Part shown: positions 56,221 through 64,000 of the stretch, one piece after another | How the letters are laid out: each line of letters begins with the position of its first letter | How positions within the stretch are numbered: the first letter of the stretch is position 1 | From: Fistulifera solaris | Lineage: Eukaryota; Bacillariophyta; Bacillariophyceae; Naviculales; Stauroneidaceae | Length of the DNA stretch: 64,000 bases | Direction: 5' to 3' | Assembly (NCBI GenBank): GCA_030295235.1 | Contig: AP026123.1 | Span: forward strand, 744,001 to 808,000 | Program-made: the position numbers and the translations under genes | Notes under the pieces: model-generated | Told to the model about the DNA's origin: nothing | Database searches by the model: none | What the model saw: the letters and a program-made list of their open reading frames with translations, nothing else

Positions 56221-57579
56221 ATGGTATCTCGCGCGTACAATTCAGCAAGCTTACTAAAGCATCGAATAGTCTTCCTTCAAGGACAACGTAGCAAGTCCTC
56301 TGACTCGTCCGCTCGACTGGCTTCTTCACTCGAATCTGCCAACAGTTTTTGGCTTTCTTTGCGACGTAGAGCAGCTATTGCTTTGACGCAGACCCTCAGT
56401 GTTGATGATAAAAAAGCTCTCTTAGAAAAGATTGGAGGGAAGCAGCTTTTGCAACCTGAGAAATTAGAAGTTACGCGCCTACAACAAGAGGACGATGATC
56501 CCCATTTACTCAAGAACAGCATTGCCGAAGCGGTAGCCCAAGCGCGAATGGAGGAAGCGCAAAGACAAGAGAAGAAATGGGAAAAAGATAAAGAAGCTAT
56601 ACTTCGAGAAGCAGAGAAAGCGGCGATGGAACGAGTGGCGAGTCAGTTAAGGGTTCAGAAATTCAATCAATGGCAACAAGAGGTTGGAATAGCTAAGACC
56701 TCCTCGGTAATGGAAAAATCCGCGCAGAAAGACGAGACTCAAGAGGAGACACAAAGCAAACAAGAACATCCAATTCTTGGCATGGCGCACGCGAGTTTGG
56801 GCTACAAGAGCGTTCACTTGGTGTCCGCCAAGGACCTGGCGGATATCCCAGTTTGGGAAAAGCAACGAATTTATCGGCATGATCGTGCGAAAGCAATGGC
56901 ACAAGACAAACTCAAGACCATGAAACTGGGTATGCCGGGCGTCATTACGCTTTATGAAGTAAGTGCTAAGGATCATACCGCGGAAGGCTAAATTTGGGTT
57001 GTCGCCGAATATCTGACAATTTTCTTGCAAAAATAGGATCGCGATGGAAAACTAAGCATCATTGATGGGCAGCATCGTGTTGGCATGATGTCTTTACTGA
57101 ACGAGCAATCCGTAGAAGGGCTTGACCTTGACAACGTTCTAGTGGAAGTATACAAAGAACTCGCTGAATACGGAGAAGATCACGCGAAAGATATTTTCTT
57201 GGAGATCAACAAAGCGGAACCAGTCAAACTGCTCGATATGCCTGGAGTCGCTACAGCCAAAGATCGCACTATCATTAACAGGGGAGCACAGCTATTGATG
57301 GAACGATATCCTAGTATGTTTAGTCCGAGCCAGAAATGTCGTGTGCCAAACTTGAATATTGATAATCTCCGAGATGCACTTTTTGCGGCTAACGTCATAA
57401 AGCGACACAGCCTTACAACTGCTTCTGCTTTGGAAGCATGGCTTCTTGAGCAGAATGCCATAATGGAAGCGAAATATCAAAGTGATGAAGCGAAAAAGAC
57501 TGTATCCGTGTCTGCCTTGGCGAAAGCCGAGACTCACAGTTTTTATCTTGGCTTAGACTCAAGCTGGTACTACCATTGA
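56221..57579 (+). CDS. Organelle-targeted ParB/DGQHR-domain protein
   Basis: Exons 56221-56958 and 57037-57579 (78-bp intron, phase 0); 426 residues, intact. The N-terminus (MVSRAYNSASLLKHRIVFLQ) is basic and amphipathic, like a mitochondrial presequence. Residues about 90-160 are a charged coiled coil (EAVAQARMEEAQRQEKKW). From about 200 a ParB/Srx-superfamily domain follows: VHLVSAKDLADIPVWEKQR, ITLYEDRDGKLSIIDGQHRV with the exact DGQHR signature, and FLEINKAEPVKLLDMP. In bacteria DGQHR proteins are linked to DNA modification and mobile elements (DndB-like). Role in a diatom organelle is unknown; nucleic-acid binding or a nucleotide-dependent switch is a guess. Confidence 0.78.
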
Positions 57580-57645
57580 GTTTTCTAGTGAACGATGATT
57601 ATTTATTTATAGCTGTTTTTATTATGATCACTTCAATTCGTTCTT

Positions 57646-59296
57646 CTATAATAAAACATTGGATGATCTATGATTCAGAATATCGTCACTGGTGCTTGGT
57701 ATGCTTTGGGGAATCGGTGAATGCATTTCCAGATTGTCGGAAATGCTGGAATCGACTCGAGTCATTCCGTGACGCCCGTTACTACAACATCCTTTCTTTC
57801 CGGTAGCTGTCATATACAATACCGCCCCGAGTCCCACGGTTGCCATGCTGAATAAATAAGTCGTCCATGATGCGAGCAACAAAACTGCAACAGTCATAAC
57901 AAGTGTCGGTGCCAGGAATATAATGCAACCTGTCGTTCCGAAAGGAATTTTCCAGGGTCTATGTAGATCCGGACGCGTAATGCGCAACTTGATAAAGGCC
58001 GCAAACTCGAAAAGGAGCGATATTGAGTAATTGAAATTGAGCATTTCAATGAGATGGTCCAAGTCGGTGACACCCATCACAACAATCACCGCTGTGCCGA
58101 GAAGAATGCCGTACGTCGGTGTTCCGTAGCGCGATCGTGTTGCAAAAATAGACGGAAGGAAACCGCGCTCAGCCATTCCGAGTATTTGAAAGGCATCCGA
58201 GGACAGTTCGGCTAAAAAGAGTGCGACATTGCTGATTCCCGCCGCAAAATGGTCCAATCGCCCAGCCACTGTCCGACGACGTCACTGGCGACTCGCCCTA
58301 AATAACCATCGACCCAAGCACTTTGTGGAGCATCCGACGCCCCCAACGCCACTAGGAGAGGAACAAAGTATCCCGCAGCCACAAGAACGAACCCCCACAT
58401 CATCCCTTGTGGGAAAATCTTGCCCGGATCTTCGACGTCCGCCGACAAGCACGCGGCGGCATCAAATGAATTCAAATTCCAAAACAAGTTGTTAATGAAA
58501 GGTCTCCATAAAACGCCTCCCCAAGTAATACTGTCCCAAAACGAAGTTCCGACGTCATCGGCTACGACGGTTTCCGTGGGCATTTGAAACCATCGACTCG
58601 GATCGACTTTGAACGCCCCAACAATCGTGAGTATCATGAAAGGACTCATTGCGATAAAACAAATGGCAATCGCCATTTTCCCGACAACATCGAGTCCCAA
58701 GTAGTTCACGTAGGCCAACGAAATGGAAATGCTCGACAAGAGACAAAATCGTATGACGGGATGTCGGACACCACTGGCTTCCGGTGCATCCGAATCCACC
58801 GGTTGCAGTACTTCAACGACATAATCTAAAAACAATACGGGATAAATCGCATTGTCCGTCGCTCCCGCAATCCAATTCAAATACCCGGAAATCCATCCCG
58901 CCAAGGAACCAAAGGCTTCTTCGACCCACGCGACTCCTCCCGAGGATTCGGGAAAGGCCGCTCCCAATTCGGCCGTAATGGCCGCTTCTTGCAAGGACCA
59001 CAAAAGGGCATGATCAAAAAACCCAAAAGCGTGTAAAAATTGCCCGCCGATCGGACACTGGCTTCGACACCGAACGGTCCTCCCGAGACATTGTAAAAGA
59101 CAATGACAGCAAGTGGCAGAACACCAATCTTGCCGGGTAAGCCATGAGGATTGTGGGGTGTCGGCAGGGTGTATTCGTCATCAAAGGATTCGAGATGATT
59201 ATTGTCGCCATTTTGGATGAGATCGGATCGCTCTTCGTGCGCTAGCGAGGCACTGTGTGTCTCGGATAACACTTGGAGGACTGGTTCGTCCTTCAT
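57646..59296 (-). CDS. APC-family amino acid/polyamine transporter (two frame breaks)
   Basis: About 550 residues, read across two one-base gaps at + strand A4 59002-59005 (IMPF-LWSLQEAA) and A4 58246-58249 (WTIF-AAGISN). Twelve or so membrane helices. Family motifs: FYNVSGGPFGVEASV in helix 1 (unwound substrate site), LQEAAITAELGAAFP, GGVAWVEEAFG, SGYLNWIAGATDNAIYP, and NLNSFDAAACLSADVEDP. This set matches the plant PUT/RMV polyamine and LAT-like branch. A soluble N-terminus of about 65 residues precedes helix 1. Single exon. It is the divergent partner of the gene at 59861. Confidence 0.88.
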
Positions 59297-59860
59297 ATTT
59301 TTTCAATAATACAATCACAAATAGCCACCCAGCCAGCTGTAGCGCGTGAAAATGATGATTCTATCAATAATTCAACACGATAAGAGCTGAAAAGATGTAA
59401 GATCGGTGGTTCGACAGAATAGTTCGTTATGGATGCAAACACAATGACAACGATTGCAGCGTGTTTATCGCGCAAGGCGCCAAGCCAGCACGAAGCACGA
59501 AACGAAAAGGTGCGTCCTTGTGTCGTCTGTTTCGGAAATTCCGAACAATCGAGCGAAGTTCGTCACAGTACAAAACGTGCGTTGTACGTTGAAGAAGCTT
59601 AGTATAGATTATGTTGTAGTCTTGCCTAGCTAAGTAAAATGTGAGGGAGGCAGAACGGCGTTTGGGTGACAGTTTCCGAATTTTGACGGCGGTGAACCGA
59701 ATGATGGGAGCTGCGTTGATGCTTCTGCAAATGCAAAAGACGTCGAACGAAGTCTTCTTAGCATTCATCAACATCACTTCAATTGATTCTTCATAAACTC
59801 GATCATTGCGATCAATCTACAAAGCAGTCTCAAATACACGCACACAAATAGTAACACGCG
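59297..59860. promoter_or_regulatory. Shared intergenic region of two divergent APC transporter genes
   Basis: About 560 bp between start codons of two paralogues. A frame at 59427-59777 (-) has no known features. Divergent arrangement may allow joint regulation, but no operator-like repeat is obvious. Confidence 0.45.
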
Positions 59861-61685
59861 ATGGTTGTGAATACCCTCGCTCACCACATGCCCGTCATTG
59901 CGGAAGGAGCAACGATCCCTGATGACGCCCCTTTCATCGACAATGACAACTTGATTCCTCACGAAACAACTCCCTTTGTACGACACAAACGACGATCTTC
60001 GAGCACAAGTTCGATCTTCCCCGACGACTTTTTTTGTGCCTGAAAAACTAGGACTCGTCTCGTTTTCCATCTTGGTCTTTTACAATGTTTCCGGAGGACC
60101 CTTTGGTGTCGAAGCCAGTGTCCGCGCGGGCGGCAACTTTTATTCGTTACTGGGATTTCTCGTCGTTCCTTTGATTTGGTCGTTACAAGAAGCGGCCATG
60201 ACGGCCGAATTGGGTGCGGCCTTTCCGGAAGCGTCGGGAGGAGTCGCGTGGGTCGAAGAAGCCTTTGGGTCGACGGCCGGTTGGATGTCGGGATATTTGA
60301 ATTGGGTCGCGGGAGCGACCGACAATGCCATTTATCCGGTGCTCTTTTTAGAATACGTCATGCAGATTTTCAAAGCCAATGTATTGGAAGAAATCGAATC
60401 GGCGCACTCGGATACGATGCATCATTTGATTCGCATTTTTCTCATTACGGCGATATCGACGTCATTGGCGTATATTAACTGGATGGGATTAGAGTTGGTG
60501 GGTCGTATTAGTATACTCATCTGCTTCGTTGCGATGAGTCCTTTTGTGTTGCTTTTGCTGGTGGGCGCTGCCAAATGTGATCCGAGTCGTTGGTTCGAAA
60601 TACCCGATCAGATTGGTTCGGATCATACCGTGAGCTTCTGGGAAAGTGGATTTGTGACGACCGGTGTTTTATGGCGACCCTTGATCAACAATTTGTACTG
60701 GAATTTGAACTCGTTTGATGCGGCGGGAAGCTTTGCCGCCGATGTGGATGATCCCAACAAGACGTTTGCCCGGGGAATGATGTGGGGTCTCCTGCTCGTG
60801 ACGATTGGCTACTTTGTGCCGTTATTGATTGCCACGGGAGCTTCCGACACGCCTCATTCCAAGTGGGTGGAAGGATATCTTGCCGGCATCGCCTTTGATG
60901 TGGGAGGAGTTTGGCTGGGAGCTTGGACGGTCTTTGCTGCCGGAGTCAGCAATATTGCCATGTTTCAGGCAGAGATGAGTGCTGATGCCTATCAAGGTAC
61001 GTCTCGAAGAAATGATAAAAGTCGTCGTTTCGCATTATTTCATTTACCAAGTGATCTATTGATTACTATTCTCACTCGTTCACCTTGTTTATATGCTTCA
61101 TTTCTTTATTCAACTGTACCTTACGGTTCTTACGTCTTACAATTTCCGACACGTTTTTCCTGGCTTTTAAATTATCTGCAACGCTATTTGTTCACTCGAA
61201 TGGGACTATATTTGGCAACAGTAATGGGTATGGCGGAGCGAGGCTTTCTGCCCAAGATTTTCGCTCGCCGCAGTCGACAAGGAACACCCACTTACGGTAT
61301 TTTACTCGGAACTGCGGTCATTATTGTGGCTTCGTCGTTCTCGAACTTTGATGAACTCGTGGAGATGCTCAACTTCATGTACACTCTTTCCCTCGTATTT
61401 GAATTCGCTGCCTTTATCAAGCTCCGAATATCGCACAGCGAGACACATCGCCCATGGAAGGTGCCACTCAATACGTTTGGTTGCATTCTGTTTCTGCTGC
61501 CAACTATGGTCTTTATGGTCATTATTATTGTCATCGCTTCATGGAAGAGTTACGTATTTGCTCTGGTCTTTGGAATTATCGGGTTTTTCTTGTTTCTGTC
61601 ATCCGAGTCGCGGCGACAAGCCAGTCGACGAAACAAGGAGGGAAGTTCTGCCGCTGACAAAGATAACTCGGAACATCATCAATGA
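59861..61685 (+). CDS. APC-family amino acid/polyamine transporter, paralogue with one intron
   Basis: About 533 residues. Exons 59861-60996 and 61222-61685; the 225-bp intron (GTACGT…ACAG) is a multiple of 3 without stops, so an unspliced message would add 75 residues between SADAYQ and VMGMAERGF. The spliced junction matches the neighbour's DAFQILGMAERGF. One break: T7 60029-60035 is one too long (FPDD-FFVPEKLG). Motifs as in the neighbour: FYNVSGGPFGVEASV, LQEAAMTAELGAAFP, NWVAGATDNAIYP, NLNSFDAAGSFAADVDDP. The N-terminal 65 residues differ between the two proteins. The C-terminus is basic and Ser-rich. Confidence 0.88.
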
Positions 61686-61809
61686 AACAAAGTGCCTTCC
61701 CTTGCAGTCCTTTGCGAGTGGAATTGACTAGCAGGGAGGCAGTAGAGGTTGCTAGAGAGATCCATTTGTGTCGCTATCCTCGTGTTCAATTTTGATTTTA
61801 TGGTTTAGA

Positions 61810-62253
61810 CTAAAGAGCAAGTAACTTTTGTTTTGCAAGATAGAGATGGTCGAAGATTAGATTGTCGTTTTGCTCTGTGTTAAGGCTACGGAAGGCCATT
61901 GGGATGACTTTCGTTAGTGTTAGTTCCGCAATAAGTTTTACTATATAAAAAAGTGTTTTCGGATTTGACCACGACTGGAATTCAGTCATGACCGTCAGTA
62001 CCGGGTCATCCCTTCCTACTGTTTCGACTATACTGGTCGCCGCGCTGAATTCGCGCAATTCTTTTTTCTTGGAGTGTCTCTTTTCATCGCAAGAAAGGTG
62101 ACGAAAAACGGTCCAGCTGGCGAAAACACGACACAAAAACATCAGGACAGCTTCGTAATTCAGATCCGCGTCATCGTTATTACTTTTCTTTCCAGCTCGA
62201 CGAGCCACGCCATTCGCTGAATTCACACGGAGCCGTTTCTTCGCAAGATCCAC
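61810..62253 (-). CDS. Uncharacterised basic protein (weak call)
   Basis: 147 codons open but the first codon is GTG, not ATG; the first in-frame ATG is about residue 38. N-terminal part is Lys/Arg-rich (KKRLRVNSANGVARRAGKK). The rest is helical, ending RSLNTEQNDNLIFDHLYLAKQKLLAL. Family not recognised. Its 5' end would approach the divergent lipase gene within 60 bp. It could be a real small gene with an error near the start, or chance. Confidence 0.3.
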   Translation of the reverse strand: MDLAKKRLRVNSANGVARRAGKKSNNDDADLNYEAVLMFLCRVFASWTVFRHLSCDEKRHSKKKELREFSAATSIVETVGRDDPVLTVMTEFQSWSNPKTLFYIVKLIAELTLTKVIPMAFRSLNTEQNDNLIFDHLYLAKQKLLAL

Positions 62254-62313
62254 AAAATATCTGCATTCAAAGCCGTATTTGAGCCATTACAGGAAAAGAA
62301 TTAAATTTGCAAC

Positions 62314-63669
62314 ATGCAGGCTACAGAGAAAACGGCTGCTTCTATTCTCAGGAAAAGACCCGTCGGAGCGACAAAAACGAAAGAAGACAATGTGCCTCCG
62401 CTCGTGACACTCCGCTTGGATTCAGCGGTGTCCATTAGCACGAGTGCGTCTTCTGAGTCAATGTCGAATGATGTTGGGAAAGTTTACGTGCCACCGCCAC
62501 TCGTCAATCAGACTTCCGTTCTCCTCGTGGGCTTTTTTTATATTCATTCTGGCAACGATATATCCTCCGCTGATTCTTCTCCTTGCCTACATGGCTTCCA
62601 AACTCATTCCGTACTCGTTCCGCGTCAACGACGACGCGGCTTCAAGGCGACGACTGTTTGCCGATTTCACCAAGCAAGATGATTTACCGGACGAATTCAA
62701 GCAACTCCCCAGCCACATTCTACTGGAAGAGTCTTATTGGGTCAACTCAAGGTACGCCGATTCGTTCTTTGTCGCACAAATAAGCCTCTGTAGCTGCTCC
62801 ACTGACTTCTTTGTTGTAAAGGGGCATGGCGTTATGTACAACAACGATGACACCGAAACACAAACCGATCCGGGCTGTTGTTTGTTTCTGCCACGGTTAT
62901 ACGGACAATGTTAGCTATATGAAGCAGATCGAATACCAGAGGCTGGTGGATGAAGGAATTGCCTTTGTGGCCATAGAATATGAAGGACATGGTCGGTCTG
63001 ACGGTTCTTTAGGGCTGATCAACGACTGGAACTCCTTAATTGAGGACGTGTCTTCTTTTTTCAAGAAATTTCTCGGGCCCGATTTTCAGGAAAAGTATCT
63101 TTCTCATGGGTGAGTCGATGGGGGAGCCGTTGCATACTGCACATACAACCGAATCCCGCACGTTTTCCGCGGAGTCATCTTTGTGTGTCCGATGTGCAAG
63201 ATCAGCGACGATATGTTGCCTCCCCCAGTGGGTTGTTAACACACTGATATGGTTGATTGGACCTTCGGGAAGTACGTCGTTTCTCGGATACCTTCCGATT
63301 GCTCCGGCGAAACAAAATGTGGGTGAAGTGGCGAACAAACTAGAAGAAAAACGTATTATAAACGGGCGCGCTCCGCTAAATTATGAACGAAATCCTCGTT
63401 TGGCGACAGCGCGTGAACTTATCAAAGCTACACAGAGTATTTCGAGCAGCTTATCAGACTTTGATGCCAGCTTCTTGGTAATACACGGGAAAGACGACCG
63501 CGTCACAGATCCAAAGTTGTCACAATCACTGTATGAGGAATCCAAATCGAAAGACAAGTCCCTCCGACTTTACGATGGAATGTGGCACGGTTTGACCAGT
63601 ACGGAACCAGACGAGAATATCGATCTTGTCTTTAGCGACGCTATTGCATGGATTTTGCAGCGTTCTTAG
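62314..63669 (+). CDS. Monoacylglycerol lipase-like alpha/beta hydrolase (multiple frame breaks)
   Basis: About 428 residues. Exon 1 62314-62751 and exon 2 62822-63669 (70-bp intron). The frame must be corrected at T7 62533-62539 (one too many), A4 63091-63094 (one too many), G5 63120-63124 (one short) and C5 63222-63226 (one too many). After that it reads: a membrane helix (FIFILATIYPPLILLLAYM), NSRGMALCTTTM, VVCFCHGYTDN (oxyanion side), AIEYEGHGRSDG, FLMGESMGGAVAY (nucleophile Ser in GESMG), WLIGPSGSTS, IHGKDDRVTDP (acid) and MWHGLT (His). This is the monoacylglycerol lipase/caffeoylshikimate-esterase group of serine hydrolases. Four breaks raise the possibility of a pseudogene, but conserved residues are intact in the pieces. 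Confidence 0.8.
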
Positions 63670-63733
63670 GTGCGAGTACTGATTTTTTCATTAAAAAAAT
63701 AGATTAGACTTAGAATATTACATTTCCTTTTGC

Positions 63734-64000
63734 TCATTGTAAATCCGCCGCTTTCAGACTCCATTCACTGGCGACCTTCATTTTCCCTGCGTTCACAGCT
63801 TCGTCGGCAGCAAGCTCATACAATCTAGAAGCTTCGTCAATTCTGCCCAGCCTTTCCTTTACTTGTGCTAGGTCTGCAATCAGATCATATGTTTCTATTG
63901 CGAATTTATCGTCGTCTTCACCCTCGCCACCGAAAGCCTCCTCGTCTGATAAGGGGCCGCCTAAAGTTGTCTGAGTGGCTGTCGGAGGGATTACTAAACG
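63734..64000 (-). CDS. C-terminal end of a TPR-like protein (partial, runs off the window)
   Basis: At least 88 codons open to the window edge, with stop TGA at 63734-63736 (minus strand). It reads an acidic stretch (LSDEEAFGGEGEDDDK), then helical repeats ETYDLIADLAQVKERLGRID and EASRLYELAADEAVNAGKMK, ending SEWSLKAADLQ. The spacing of small and aromatic residues fits tetratricopeptide repeats. Protein family unknown because the 5' part is outside the window. Confidence 0.65.
   Translation of the reverse strand, partial: RLVIPPTATQTTLGGPLSDEEAFGGEGEDDDKFAIETYDLIADLAQVKERLGRIDEASRLYELAADEAVNAGKMKVASEWSLKAADLQ

Overview
The window looks like nuclear DNA of a diatom, most likely a pennate one of the Phaeodactylum type. 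Reasons: eukaryotic genes packed closely on both strands; few, short GT-AG introns (mostly 48-110 bp, longest seen 225 bp); N-termini with a signal peptide followed by an ASAF-like or SFS-type plastid motif; secreted Val-Pro-rich proteins; and an RGGG-type N-terminal motif. The species is an inference.

A technical point affects the whole reading. Nearly half of the recognisable genes change reading frame once or more inside conserved domains, almost always at a short mononucleotide run (for example 1677, 4042, 13183, 16794, 27383, 37241, 37416, 39026, 46345, 46600, 46944, 53741, 58246, 59002, 60029, 62533). Argininosuccinate lyase breaks inside its MPQKKNPD motif. I read these as one-base length errors of the assembly, so each affected gene is listed as one locus with the break positions.

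Layout. 1-850: 241-bp tandem repeat. 1594-2260: small membrane transporter-like protein. 2936-3850: first palindrome satellite. 4008-5210: plastid CIA30-domain protein (+). 5277-13958: an 11-exon (-) gene for a giant ATXR3/SDG2-like SET methyltransferase with a CW zinc finger, seven tandem Tudor-like modules each on its own phase-1 exon, and a prion-like tail. 15094-18401: plastid one-helix protein (-) and a Cnx1/gephyrin-like molybdopterin protein (+). 18402-25951: BIN4-like protein (+), a broken copy and a full copy of a secreted Val-Pro protein (-), a MaoC hydratase (+), and two single-span membrane proteins. 26399-33786: argininosuccinate lyase (+), a SMARCAL1-like SNF2 helicase with a C-terminal PDZ-like domain (-), and Mediator subunit MED10 (+). 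33950-36000: second satellite and two copies of a GC-rich hairpin element. 36623-47915: apyrase (+), ABC1 kinase (-), second secreted Val-Pro paralogue (+), KDEL protein disulphide isomerase (-), DOMON/copper monooxygenase (+). 48365-49312: a SelU/PRXL2-type peroxiredoxin-like protein with an in-frame UGA exactly at the redox position (-). 49890-51045: third satellite. 51400-57579: rhamnose-mutarotase-like protein (-), acyltransferase-3 membrane protein (+), a 424-bp tandem repeat, a third hairpin element, and a ParB/DGQHR-domain protein with a probable organelle presequence (+). 57646-64000: two divergent APC-family transporters, a monoacylglycerol-lipase-like hydrolase (+), and the C-terminus of a TPR-like protein (-).

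The genes do not form one pathway. Most are housekeeping, organellar or secretory loci placed as divergent or convergent pairs with short spacers. The strongest candidates for new biology are the SET/CW/Tudor-repeat gene, the UGA-containing SelU-like gene, the helicase-PDZ fusion, the organellar DGQHR protein, and the three satellites built from a 17-bp palindrome that resembles paired heat-shock elements.
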